Assembly: GCA_902475855.1 (NCBI GenBank)
Contig: CABSBF010000001.1
Span: forward strand, 37,115-101,114
DNA: 64,000 bases
From: an uncultured Eubacteriales bacterium
GTDB lineage: Bacteria > Bacillota > Clostridia > Oscillospirales > Oscillospiraceae
Reading direction: 5' to 3'
Both the position numbers and the translations under genes were made by a program. The notes under the pieces were generated by a model. That model was not told where the DNA came from, searched no databases, and saw nothing but the letters and a program-made list of their open reading frames with translations. This document shows positions 16,367 through 24,763 of the stretch, piece by piece (the stretch's first letter is position 1; every line of letters starts with the position of its first letter).

Positions 16367-17436
16367 ACCACCTTGAGAAAGCACACCACGCAGATCAGCG
16401 ACATCAGCGCACACGCGCCATTCATCGCAAGAAGATACCCCATAGCAGAAGAAAAATGCTTGACGAGCCTGACGTGCGGCGAGAGCCCCACCGTTCCGCT
16501 CACGGCTGCCGTGAGCTTGAGCAGCAGATACTGTACGCCGACACGCAGGAACGGTGTCAGGCAGACCGCCAGCACCGCAAGCATTCCAAATACACCGACG
16601 GAGTTTTTCAGCATTGCCGCGCTCGACAGCAGGGATTCCGAAGCGTCGGAAATAATTCCTCCCACCACCGGTACCGTTCCGGCCGCCGCTTTGGTCGCTT
16701 TTAGCGCAAGCTCGTCGGAATTTCCGTTGACCACGCCGGTCAGCGTCATATAGACCGTAAATGCGGTGAGCACGACCTTCAGACTCTTGGAAACCGCCCA
16801 CCCGACAAATTCTCTCAGCTCACTGAGCGTGTCGCTGCCCAGCGCCGCCTCAGCGCCCGCCACCGCCAAATAGAAATAGACACCCGGCACCAGTACTTTG
16901 GATATGAGCTGCATCAGGATTTCAGCAAAAACAACGGTGCCTGTATAGAGTGCAGAGGCAGAGGTGAGTCCGCCGCTCATCGCCGCAGCGGAAGCCATCA
17001 CGGGAAGCATACAGCCCGTGTAGTCCGTCACCTTTTGTACTGTGTCCGATGCAAGAGAAATCATGCTGTGAAAAGAGCCGACCGCCGCCGCGCACAGGCC
17101 CAGTGCTCCGACTGCCGTCACCGCGCCGGTCAGATCGTGCTCTCCCGCCATTTTTGCAAGAGCACAGAGCGTTACCACCGCAAGGAGAACTGCGCATAGA
17201 CGCAAGCCTGTCTGAATTGCGCTGCCGCTCCCCCGCAGCGCATTTTGTATCAGGCGCTTGCAGTTTCCCCAGAAATTGGCAGCTGTTGCAGGGCTCAGCC
17301 CCGTCATTGCCTCCTGCGCCTCCTGCGGAAGCTCCTGTGTCATGGATGATGTGTCCACGATCTCGTCCAAATCCTGTGCAAAAGCCGTTCCCATCAGCGC
17401 CGCCAGCAAAAGCAGCACGATCACCATTCGCTTCAT
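16363..17436 (-). CDS. spoIIIAE: stage III sporulation protein AE
   Basis: A 357-residue polytopic protein. After a signal-like start (VIVLLLLAALMGTAFA) come about seven membrane segments with SGGLTSASALYTGTVVFAEI and VPVVGGIISDASESLLSSAA. It is the largest membrane component of the SpoIIIA transporter-like complex. It is followed immediately by spoIIIAF (4-bp overlap). Confidence 0.94.
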   Translation of the reverse strand: MKRMVIVLLLLAALMGTAFAQDLDEIVDTSSMTQELPQEAQEAMTGLSPATAANFWGNCKRLIQNALRGSGSAIQTGLRLCAVLLAVVTLCALAKMAGEHDLTGAVTAVGALGLCAAAVGSFHSMISLASDTVQKVTDYTGCMLPVMASAAAMSGGLTSASALYTGTVVFAEILMQLISKVLVPGVYFYLAVAGAEAALGSDTLSELREFVGWAVSKSLKVVLTAFTVYMTLTGVVNGNSDELALKATKAAAGTVPVVGGIISDASESLLSSAAMLKNSVGVFGMLAVLAVCLTPFLRVGVQYLLLKLTAAVSGTVGLSPHVRLVKHFSSAMGYLLAMNGACALMSLICVVCFLKVV

Positions 17437-17437
17437 G

Positions 17438-17830
17438 CTACCCTCCCATCATTGTACGTATCATGTCGATCACCGCTTCCAGCAGAGGAAGTGCAATATA
17501 GATTGCCAGTACTCCGCCGCACAACTCAATCAGCCGTGCAACTGCATTCTCTCCGGCATCCGTGCAGAAGGCCGCACAGAGCTGCGTCACAATTCCTATG
17601 CCGACGCTCTTGATCAACGGCGTGAGCAGCTCGTCATCCAAGCCGGAAAGCGCTTGCAGCTTCCCAAAAAAGGAGATGATCGGCTCAACCAGCCGGATCA
17701 CAACGAGCGCCATCACCACGCAGGCTGCAACGGACAGGAGCAGCGCCAGCTCTGCGTTGCTTCGGCGGATGAGCGTCACAAGAACCGCGGTCACAACACC
17801 GATGACCGCAACCTGCAAAAGCGCAGCCAT
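17438..17830 (-). CDS. spoIIIAD: stage III sporulation protein AD
   Basis: A 130-residue membrane protein with four hydrophobic helices, including VAVIGVVTAVLVTLI and LLTPLIKSVGIGIVTQLCA, the family core. Part of the membrane platform of the feeding channel. It is separated by one base from spoIIIAE and abuts spoIIIAC. Confidence 0.93.
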   Translation of the reverse strand: MAALLQVAVIGVVTAVLVTLIRRSNAELALLLSVAACVVMALVVIRLVEPIISFFGKLQALSGLDDELLTPLIKSVGIGIVTQLCAAFCTDAGENAVARLIELCGGVLAIYIALPLLEAVIDMIRTMMGG

Positions 17831-18024
17831 TAAAAATGAAAGAGGTTTTTGACCAGATCGAACAACTGCGCGATTTTCTGTACGATAATGATCAAAACAA
17901 CGACCAGCCCCGCCAGGGTTGTCATGGTTGCCTGTTCCTCCCTGCCTGAGCGCACCAGTACCTGGTTCAGAATGGAAACGATCATTCCAACCGCTGCGAT
18001 TTTAAATATCAGTTCTATATCCAT
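17830..18024 (-). CDS. spoIIIAC: stage III sporulation protein AC
   Basis: A 64-residue protein with two membrane helices, MDIELIFKIAAVGMIVSILN and MTTLAGLVVVLIIIVQKIA. ATG 18024 gives the normal SpoIIIAC length. The longer open frame upstream lies in the spoIIIAB end and is not conserved. Shares its last base with the spoIIIAD start. Confidence 0.93.
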   Translation of the reverse strand: MDIELIFKIAAVGMIVSILNQVLVRSGREEQATMTTLAGLVVVLIIIVQKIAQLFDLVKNLFHF

Positions 18025-18035
18025 GCGAGTTTCCC

Positions 18036-18548
18036 CTAAGCCATCAGGATGACCAGTGCAATTCCTGCGGAAACGGCCAATGCAGCACAACTTCGCGCCA
18101 TCGGTTTTTTCTCTGCTTCGCACCGCTCCAGCGCAGCCGTGATCCGCTGTCCGCTGAGAGAAAGCATCCGGTTTTCTCCTTCAAGGTCGTAGCGTCCCAG
18201 CGTTCCGCAGAGTTCCAGAAGCGCCATGCGCGCGTCATTTGGCAGGAGCAGCGCAGGTACACCCTCCATTGCCTTCTGCGCAGCGCGCTGCCGCGGCAGT
18301 CCGGTTTCAAGGAGGCTGCAAAGCACACGGAAGAACTGTGACATTGCGCCGGTAAGCCTGTCCGCCACGCCGGAATAAAGCTGAGGCAGAGGCAAAAGCG
18401 TATAATTGATTTCGCAGCGCAACATCTCCACTGCGCTTTTCAGCTCCCGAAGCTGCCGAACCCGCCGGTAATATTGCGCCGCGCGGCATCCTCCGATGCT
18501 TCCCGCGCCGATTAGAACCAGAAGCGCACCTATCCAACGGAGCAACAC
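18036..18548 (-). CDS. spoIIIAB: stage III sporulation protein AB
   Basis: A 170-residue protein with an N-terminal membrane helix (IGALLVLIGAGSIG), a cytoplasmic helical domain (LKSAVEMLRCEINYTLLPLP), and a C-terminal hydrophobic helix. It resembles the GspF type-II-secretion family and probably couples the SpoIIIAA ATPase to the membrane. Start overlaps spoIIIAA by 19 bp. Confidence 0.92.
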   Translation of the reverse strand: MLLRWIGALLVLIGAGSIGGCRAAQYYRRVRQLRELKSAVEMLRCEINYTLLPLPQLYSGVADRLTGAMSQFFRVLCSLLETGLPRQRAAQKAMEGVPALLLPNDARMALLELCGTLGRYDLEGENRMLSLSGQRITAALERCEAEKKPMARSCAALAVSAGIALVILMA

Positions 18549-19405
18549 GGATTCCCCCTTTCGATTTTGACGCTGTGATCCGGCGAAACGAAAATCAGAT
18601 TCTGAAACACGCCCTGTTCCATCAGCGACCGATAGACCGGCCTTGAAAACAGCTCCTGCCGCCCGCCTGCGTGCGCAGTTGCCAGAAATCTGACACCGCA
18701 GTATGACGCGCGCACAATCGCCTCAGCATCCTCCGCCGCGGTGATTTCATCCAGGGCGATCCACTGGGGATTCATCGAGCGCAGCAGCAGCGTAATGCCG
18801 AGCTCCTTCGGCACAGCGCACAAAACATCTGCGTTTTCTCCCAGATCAAACTGCGGCATGCCGTCTATGCAGGCGGCCAACTCCTGCCGCTCATCCACCA
18901 CGCATACCCGCTGCCGCTGCGCAAGAAGCCGGATTATATCGCGCAGCAGCGTCGTTTTTCCGGAGGCCGGCGGACCGAAGATAAGTGTCGAAAAGGGATG
19001 CGTCCACATCCGGCTCACACACGTTTCCCCAATCCCCGGCAGTTCCCGCGCAATGCGCAGATTCACGGAGGAAACAGCACGAATGGTCTGGATTTCCCCC
19101 TCCCGCATCACCGCTGTGCCGCATATTCCCAACCGGTGTCCGCCCGGCAGCGTCACAAAGCCACGCCGCAGCATATCCTGGGCGGCGTAGGCCGACTGCC
19201 GTGTAGCGTGCTCCAGTAGCTCATCCAGTAAAGCGCGCGTTGTGTATACTCCCAGGGGAATCCTTTTCCCTCCTGCATATCCCACCGTCTGCCGCCCAAT
19301 ACGGAAGCGTAGCTCCTCGCAGAGAACGTCTGCAAGAAGCCTGTCCGCCGCCCTTCGCACGCTCTCCGGGCAGATGGCCAATGCCTGTCTGAGTTCTTTT
19401 CTCAT
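18530..19405 (-). CDS. spoIIIAA: stage III sporulation protein AA (secretion-type ATPase)
   Basis: A 291-residue P-loop ATPase related to type II/IV secretion ATPases. Walker A is GPPASGKTTLLRDI and Walker B-like is QWIALDEITAAEDAE. GGHRLGICGTAV upstream is the SpoIIIAA hallmark. It is thought to energise the SpoIIIA complex. First gene of the eight-gene operon. The mother-cell SigE promoter expected before it could not be identified with confidence. Confidence 0.94.
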   Translation of the reverse strand: MRKELRQALAICPESVRRAADRLLADVLCEELRFRIGRQTVGYAGGKRIPLGVYTTRALLDELLEHATRQSAYAAQDMLRRGFVTLPGGHRLGICGTAVMREGEIQTIRAVSSVNLRIARELPGIGETCVSRMWTHPFSTLIFGPPASGKTTLLRDIIRLLAQRQRVCVVDERQELAACIDGMPQFDLGENADVLCAVPKELGITLLLRSMNPQWIALDEITAAEDAEAIVRASYCGVRFLATAHAGGRQELFSRPVYRSLMEQGVFQNLIFVSPDHSVKIERGNPCCSVG

Positions 19406-19513
19406 CCTTTGTTCACTCCCGCTTCAGTCTATGTGCGTCCGCAGAGAATTAGGACTGAAATAACGCGCGGTTCAAGCCATCTTCCGATTCTGCGCAAGCC
19501 TCCCGGCAGCACG

Positions 19514-19557
19514 GAAGAACCCCTGCAAGATTTCAGAAAATCTTGCAGGGGTTCTTC
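19514..19557 (-). terminator. long stem-loop after nadE
   Basis: A 20-bp perfect inverted repeat (19514-19533 with 19538-19557, loop CAGA) lies 20 bp after the nadE stop. Its base ends in TTCTTCC on the minus strand. It separates nadE from the spoIIIA operon and probably also protects the operon from read-through. Confidence 0.75.
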
Positions 19558-19576
19558 CTTTGTTTCACAAAAGCAT

Positions 19577-20320
19577 TTATGATTCCGCAGGATACGGAAA
19601 TACATCCATAAAGCGCACCTTAAAGCGGTTGAGCGCATACAGCCGGTCAATGCGTGCCTTGACCTCCGGCTCCGGTGCAACGCCGTCACGGATATAGGCA
19701 TCGAGCGCGTCATAGGTAAAGCCCAGCTTTTCCTCATCCGTCTGACCGCAAAGACCGTCGATCGGCACCTTATCTACCAGCACCGAGGGCAGTCCGAGCG
19801 CCCGTCCCAGTGCACGCACCTCGCGCACGCAAAGCATGGAAAGCGGGCTGAAGTCACCGGCGCTGTCGCCGTAGCGCGTGGAATAGCCGACCCAATCCTC
19901 CGACAAATTGCATGTGTTGGCCACGCGTCCGTTGCGGCTCTGTGCTACGGCATACAGCGTTGCCATACGGACACGCGGGGCAAGATTGATCGTCGTGTCG
20001 CGGCTGACCTCTCCCAATTCCTTTTTGACCGATGCAAGCAGTCCCTCATAGCCGTCATGAATATTGACCGTGTAGCTCTCAATCCCGAGGTGATCGACCA
20101 GAAGCCGGGACATATCAATATCGTGCTGCTCTCCATTGGGCATCAGCACGCCGATCACGCGTTCCCTGCCCAATGCCTCCACACAGAGTGCCGCAACAAC
20201 AGAACTGTCCTTGCCGCCGGAAATGCCGACGATAGCATTGCATCCCTTGCCGTTAGTTTCAAACCACGAACGGATCCACGCAATGATTTCTTCTTTCACC
20301 ATATTTGCATTAAAATCCAT
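19577..20320 (-). CDS. nadE: NAD+ synthase, ammonia-type
   Basis: A 247-residue single-domain NadE. IVGISGGKDSSVVAALCVEA is the PP-loop for ATP. NTCNLSEDWVGYSTRYGDSAGDFSPL binds the deamido-NAD and the metal (shown here by its two halves, NTCNLSEDW and YGDSAGDFSP). No glutaminase domain is present, so ammonia is the likely nitrogen donor. It converts deamido-NAD to NAD. ATG 20320 is chosen because AAGAGGA sits before it; the ATG at 20338 has no such site. Confidence 0.93.
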   Translation of the reverse strand: MDFNANMVKEEIIAWIRSWFETNGKGCNAIVGISGGKDSSVVAALCVEALGRERVIGVLMPNGEQHDIDMSRLLVDHLGIESYTVNIHDGYEGLLASVKKELGEVSRDTTINLAPRVRMATLYAVAQSRNGRVANTCNLSEDWVGYSTRYGDSAGDFSPLSMLCVREVRALGRALGLPSVLVDKVPIDGLCGQTDEEKLGFTYDALDAYIRDGVAPEPEVKARIDRLYALNRFKVRFMDVFPYPAES

Positions 20321-20427
20321 AACGATTCCTCTTTTCAAAGTCTCTGCTGCGAGTGTTTCTCATATAATATAGCACACGCGGAAATAGATTTCTACCGTTT
20401 CCTATTTACTTTTGAGAAAAAAGCGGT

Positions 20428-20433
20428 ATAATA
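20428..20433 (+). promoter_or_regulatory. -10 element of pfkA
   Basis: TATAAT at 20428-20433 lies 47 bp before the pfkA start codon. Only a weak -35 (TTTACT, 16 bp upstream) is present. A GGGTGG ribosome-binding site follows further down. Confidence 0.5.
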
Positions 20434-20479
20434 TGATTGAAATTTTTGTCGTATACCGACAGAAAAGGGTGGAATATAT

Positions 20480-21469
20480 ATGGAACTACATAAAAAGAGC
20501 GCCGTTCGGCGCATTGGCGTGCTCACCAGCGGCGGTGATGCACCCGGCATGAACGCGGCTGTTCGCTCTGTCGTGCGTGCGGCAATCAGCATGGATATCG
20601 ACGTTGTCGGCATCCGCCGCGGCTGGAACGGCCTGATCAACGGCGACATTATCCGGCTGGATGAAAAGAGCGTCGCTCATATCATCAACCGCGGCGGCAC
20701 GATGCTCTACACCGCCCGCAGCGAGGAATTCATGACCGCAGCCGGCCAGCAAAAGGCCGTCAATACCTGCAAGCTGCTCGGACTGGACGGCATTGTCGCC
20801 ATCGGCGGCGACGGCACCTTCCGCGGTGCACTGGCTCTTTCCAAATACGGAATTTCCGTCGTGGGCGTGCCCGGCACGATCGACAATGACATTGCCTGCA
20901 CTGACTACTGCATCGGCTTCGACACTGCCGCCAACACTGCCATAGAATGCATCGACAAGCTGCGCGACACCATGCAGTCCCATGAGCGCTGCTCCGTGGT
21001 CGAGGTCATGGGACGCAACGCGGGGCATCTTGCGCTGTATGTTGGTCTCGCCGTCGGCGCGACCGCCCTCCTGATTCCGGAAAACAAGAGCAACTTTGAC
21101 ACCGAGATCATTGAAAAAATCCGCACCGCACGGCTCAACGGCTTCACGCACTACATGGTTGTTGTCGCCGAGGGCGCCGGCAGTGCCTTTGATGTGGCGC
21201 AGCGCATCAAGGAAGAGATTGCGCTCGACCCGCGTGTGACCGTACTCGGCCATGTGCAGCGCGGCGGCACGCCCTCCGGCCGCGACCGCGTCAATGCCAC
21301 GCGCATGGGCTACCGCGCCGTGGAGCTGCTCGCAGACGGGCAGACAAACCGCCTGATCGGCATCCGCAACGGCAAAATGTGCGACGTCGACATCGAAGAA
21401 GGCCTCGCTGAAACCAAGGGAATCGACAAGGAAGAGCTGACCGTTCTGGAAGCAATGACCTGTAAATAA
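20480..21469 (+). CDS. pfkA: ATP-dependent 6-phosphofructokinase
   Basis: A 329-residue PfkA. IGVLTSGGDAPGMNAAVRSV binds ATP, IGGDGTFRGA has the Gly typical of ATP rather than pyrophosphate enzymes, PGTIDNDI carries the catalytic Asp, and MGRNAGHLALY binds fructose 6-phosphate. GHVQRGGTPSGRDRV is the effector/subunit region. It catalyses the committed glycolytic step. Monocistronic, with a terminator between it and the convergent tyrS. Confidence 0.96.
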   Translation: MELHKKSAVRRIGVLTSGGDAPGMNAAVRSVVRAAISMDIDVVGIRRGWNGLINGDIIRLDEKSVAHIINRGGTMLYTARSEEFMTAAGQQKAVNTCKLLGLDGIVAIGGDGTFRGALALSKYGISVVGVPGTIDNDIACTDYCIGFDTAANTAIECIDKLRDTMQSHERCSVVEVMGRNAGHLALYVGLAVGATALLIPENKSNFDTEIIEKIRTARLNGFTHYMVVVAEGAGSAFDVAQRIKEEIALDPRVTVLGHVQRGGTPSGRDRVNATRMGYRAVELLADGQTNRLIGIRNGKMCDVDIEEGLAETKGIDKEELTVLEAMTCK

Positions 21470-21475
21470 AAACCA

Positions 21476-21509
21476 TGTCCGGCTGTCGAAAACGGCAGCC
21501 GGACAGTTT
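21476..21509. terminator. bidirectional terminator between pfkA and tyrS
   Basis: TGTCCGGCTG (21476-21485) pairs with CAGCCGGACA (21496-21505). GTTTTATT follows on plus and GGTTTTTATTT on minus. It lies in the 42-bp gap between convergent genes. Confidence 0.9.
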
Positions 21510-21511
21510 TA

Positions 21512-22735
21512 TTATCCCAGAATCGCCTTGTGGTAGACCTTCTTGCCCTTGCGCAGACGGACGCCCTCGCGAAGCTGCTCGGCAGTGAAGCCGACGTCAA
21601 TGGAGGCAACCTTCTCGTCGTCTGCAAACACGCCGCCCTGCTGTACAAGCCGGCGAGCTTCAGACTTGCTGGGCGCGAGCTTGCATGCCAGAAGAAGATC
21701 GAGAATTGCGATCTTGCCGTCGGTGAGCTGTGTCTCAGAAAGCTCCGTCGTGGGCATATTACTATCGTCTGCACCGCCGGCAAACAGCGCTTTTGCAGCC
21801 GCCTGTGCCTTCTCGGCCTCTTCTTCACCGTGAACGAGCTTCGTCAGCTCATAAGCCAGAATTTCCTTGGCGCGGTTGATCTGGCTTCCCTCCCACTTTG
21901 CCATTTCGTCGATCTGCTCCAATGGCAGGAAGGTCAGCATCCGGATGCACTTCATAACGTCGCCGTCGCCGACATTGCGCCAGTACTGGTAGAAATCGTA
22001 AGGGCTGGTCTTGTTCGGGTCGAGCCAGACGGCATTGCCCGCAGTTTTTCCCATCTTATGTCCCTGAGAGTCGGTCAGGAGCGTGATGGTCATCGCATGC
22101 GCATCCTTGCCCAGCTTGCGGCGGATGAGCTCCGTACCGCCAAGCATATTACTCCACTGATCGTCGCCGCCGAACTGCATATTGCAGTCGTAATGCTGGA
22201 AGAGGTAGTAGAAGTCATAGCTCTGCATAATCATGTAGTTGAATTCCAGAAAGCTCAGGCCCTTTTCCATGCGCTGCTTGTAGCACTCGGCGCGCAGCAT
22301 ATTATTCACTGAGAAGCACGCGCCGACCTCCCGCAGCAGTTCGACATAGTTCAGGTTCAGCAGCCAGTCGGCGTTATTGACCATGATGGCCTTGTCCGGC
22401 CCAAATTCGATAAAGCGCTCCATCTGGCGCTTGAAGCACTCGGCGTTGTGCTCGATGTCCTCGCGGGTGAGCATCTTGCGCATATCGGTACGGCCGGAGG
22501 GGTCACCGATCATGGTCGTGCCGCCGCCGATCAGAGCAACCGGCTTGTTTCCTGCCATTTGCAGACGCTTCATGAGCGTCAGCGCCATAAAATGGCCCGC
22601 CGTCAGGGAATCCGCCGTGCAGTCAAAACCAATGTAGAACTTGGCCTTGCCGTTGTCGATCATCTCGCGGATTTCCGCTTCGTTGGTCACCTGTGCAATC
22701 AGGCCGCGCGCGACAAGCTCGTCATAAATCTTCAT
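21512..22735 (-). CDS. tyrS: tyrosyl-tRNA synthetase
   Basis: A 407-residue class I synthetase. FYIGFDCTADSLTAGHFMAL contains the HIGH-type signature, the tyrosine pocket residues lie in FNYMIMQSYDFYYLF, and KMGKT is the KMSKS loop. A C-terminal S4-like RNA-binding domain (SKSEARRLVQQGGVFADDEK) completes the TyrS form. A T-box leader (22752-23026) precedes it, so expression should respond to uncharged tRNA-Tyr. Confidence 0.96.
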   Translation of the reverse strand: MKIYDELVARGLIAQVTNEAEIREMIDNGKAKFYIGFDCTADSLTAGHFMALTLMKRLQMAGNKPVALIGGGTTMIGDPSGRTDMRKMLTREDIEHNAECFKRQMERFIEFGPDKAIMVNNADWLLNLNYVELLREVGACFSVNNMLRAECYKQRMEKGLSFLEFNYMIMQSYDFYYLFQHYDCNMQFGGDDQWSNMLGGTELIRRKLGKDAHAMTITLLTDSQGHKMGKTAGNAVWLDPNKTSPYDFYQYWRNVGDGDVMKCIRMLTFLPLEQIDEMAKWEGSQINRAKEILAYELTKLVHGEEEAEKAQAAAKALFAGGADDSNMPTTELSETQLTDGKIAILDLLLACKLAPSKSEARRLVQQGGVFADDEKVASIDVGFTAEQLREGVRLRKGKKVYHKAILG

Positions 22736-22751
22736 AATACTTCTCCTTTAT

Positions 22752-23026
22752 AAATTAAAAAGTCCTCTGCCCTTTCGGACAGAGGACGTAAAATACGTGG
22801 TACCACCTCTGGTTCGCCGCCACCTTGCGATATGCGGCCTTATGGAGTCAAGGACTCCGACGCGTTACGTGCGCAAACCGTTTCTGCCTACTGCCGCCAT
22901 GACGCGGGGTTCAGCCGAACCGCTCCGGGAGGTATTTCACAAGCATCCGTCTGCCGTCTTGCACCCACCGGCGGCTCTCTGAAAGGCTGAAATGCCGTTA
23001 CTTTTCCCATCACTGCGTTATTATTG
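22752..23026 (-). ncRNA. T-box riboswitch controlling tyrS
   Basis: The T-box core AGAGGTGGTACCACG lies at 22796-22810 on the minus strand. A GC-rich terminator follows: GTCCTCTG (22762-22769) with CAGAGGAC (22780-22787), then TTTTTAATTT. Near the 5' end is the GATGGGAAAAGTA stretch typical of Stem I. A TAC (Tyr) triplet at 22932-22934 in GAAATACCTCC lies where the specifier loop would be expected. Uncharged tRNA-Tyr would pair there and with the T-box bulge to favour the antiterminator. The specifier assignment is by position only. Confidence 0.93.
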
Positions 23027-23032
23027 TATGTT

Positions 23033-23061
23033 ATCGTAACAGACAAGGCTGAATTTGTCAA
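23033..23061 (-). promoter_or_regulatory. promoter of the tyrS T-box leader
   Basis: TTGACA (23056-23061 on minus) and TACGAT (23033-23038) with a 17-bp spacer. Transcription would begin near 23026, which matches the 5' edge of the T-box fold. Confidence 0.75.
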
Positions 23062-23138
23062 GGCTTTTTCGGAAGAAAGCACGCATGCCTGCCGTTCTCA
23101 GCTCGGCAGGCATGCGGACATTATCGGTTTCCTGAAGT

Positions 23139-23510
23139 TCAGCGGCCGGCCTTCTTGTCAGCCTTCGCCTTTTCCTTTTCTTCCTTCTTCTTTCTTGCAC
23201 GCTCCTTGGCGGCAGCCTGTGCCTCAGCACGAGCCTTCTGCGCAGCTTCCTGCGCGGTATTGTTGGTCATAACGGACCACTTGGCAAGCTCCATGCGGAC
23301 GCGATCCATGCTGGTTTCGATGACAATGTTGTCGTCCTTTACATCGACGACCTTGCCGACGATGCCGCCGATGGTTGTGATCTTATCGCCGACCTTCAGA
23401 GATTTGCGAAGCTGCTCCTCTTCCTTCTTCTTTTTCTTCTCCGGACGGATGATCATGAAGTAGAAGACGCCGACCATAACCACGAGAATGAGAATCATGC
23501 TGTAATTCAT
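23139..23510 (-). CDS. yajC: preprotein translocase subunit YajC
   Basis: A 123-residue protein with one N-terminal membrane helix (SMILILVVMVGVFYFMIIRP) and the YajC core LRKSLKVGDKITTIGGIVG. The C-terminal tail is rich in Ala, Lys and Glu (coiled, charged). YajC is an accessory of SecDF. The gene follows tgt, the classic tgt-yajC arrangement. Confidence 0.93.
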   Translation of the reverse strand: MNYSMILILVVMVGVFYFMIIRPEKKKKKEEEQLRKSLKVGDKITTIGGIVGKVVDVKDDNIVIETSMDRVRMELAKWSVMTNNTAQEAAQKARAEAQAAAKERARKKKEEKEKAKADKKAGR

Positions 23511-23590
23511 TGGTGTTCCTCCAGTGTTTTAAATCAAGAATATTATACAGGGTATCCCCCTGCAATGCAAGGAGAAAATTTGTAAATTTT

Positions 23591-24727
23591 TTAATCCTCC
23601 GCACGCTGCGCGAGCCGCTCGGAATATGTTTTGCGGAAGGATGCAAAGCAGCCCTCGTCCAGCGCATTTCGGATGCGCTCTGCCAGCTTGTTGTAAAAAT
23701 ACAGGTTGTGCATCACGGAAAGACGCATGGCCAGCATCTCCTCGGCCTTGAACAGATGCCGCAGATAGGCGCGCGAATAGCGGCGGCAGACCGGGCAATC
23801 GCACTCCGCATCAATGGGTCTCTCATCGCGCTCATATTTCGCATTTTTCAGGTTGATCGTGCCGGACCAGGTAAAGAGCTTTGCATGCCGCGCGTTACGC
23901 GCAGGCATGACACAGTCGAAAAAGTCCACGCCGCGCGCGACGCCCTCAATAATATTCGACGGCGTGCCAACGCCCATCAAATAGCGCGTCTTGTTTTTCG
24001 GCATATAGGGATCGAGCGCCTCGATGATGTCATACATGACCTCCGTGCTCTCGCCCACCGCAAGACCGCCGATGGCATAGCCCGGCAGATCCAGCTCCGC
24101 GATCTGCTGCATATGGCGGATGCGCAGGTCGGCATAGGTTCCGCCCTGATTGATGCCCCAGAGCATCTGCTGCGGATTGACCGTATCCTCCAACTGATTC
24201 AAACGGGCATTTTCCGCCTTGCAGCGCACGAGCCAACGGTATGTCCGCCCGATGGAGTCCTCCACATATTTATAAGGTGCTGGATTTTCTATGCACTCGT
24301 CGAAGGCCATGCAGATGTCCGAACCGAGGTTGGACTGGATCTGCATACTTTCCTCCGGCCCCATGAAAATCTTATGCCCGTCGATATGGGAGGCGAAATA
24401 CACGCCCTCCTCCTTGATCTTCCGCAGGCTGGCGAGCGAAAAGACCTGAAATCCGCCGGAATCCGTCAGGATAGGCTTGTTCCACGTCATGAATTTATGC
24501 AGGCCGCCCATGTCATGTACCAGGCGGTCGCCTGGGCGCAGATGCAAGTGATACGTGTTGGACAATTCGACCTGACAGCCAATGTTCTCCAGATCGGCCG
24601 CGCTCAGCGCACCCTTGATTGCACCCTGTGTGCCGACGTTCATAAAGACCGGCGTCTGCACGGTTCCATGCGCGCAGGTGAACACGCCGCGCCGCGCGTG
24701 TCCCTCGGTTTTCAATAGTTCAAACAT
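23591..24727 (-). CDS. tgt: tRNA-guanine (queuine) transglycosylase
   Basis: A 378-residue TIM-barrel enzyme. Present are the nucleophile region VDFFDCVMPARNARH (Asp), TDSGGFQVFSL, the substrate-binding GYAIGGLAVGE, and zinc ligands in CDCPVCRRYSRAYLRHL. It exchanges guanine-34 for preQ1 in tRNAs with GUN anticodons. ATG 24727 has AGGA at good spacing; ATG 24736 is only 2 nt from that site and less likely. Followed by yajC, and 27 bp downstream of the transglutaminase-like gene, so probably in one transcript. Confidence 0.95.
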   Translation of the reverse strand: MFELLKTEGHARRGVFTCAHGTVQTPVFMNVGTQGAIKGALSAADLENIGCQVELSNTYHLHLRPGDRLVHDMGGLHKFMTWNKPILTDSGGFQVFSLASLRKIKEEGVYFASHIDGHKIFMGPEESMQIQSNLGSDICMAFDECIENPAPYKYVEDSIGRTYRWLVRCKAENARLNQLEDTVNPQQMLWGINQGGTYADLRIRHMQQIAELDLPGYAIGGLAVGESTEVMYDIIEALDPYMPKNKTRYLMGVGTPSNIIEGVARGVDFFDCVMPARNARHAKLFTWSGTINLKNAKYERDERPIDAECDCPVCRRYSRAYLRHLFKAEEMLAMRLSVMHNLYFYNKLAERIRNALDEGCFASFRKTYSERLAQRAED

Positions 24728-24763
24728 AGCATACATCCTGCTTCTTCCGTATTTTTTATCATT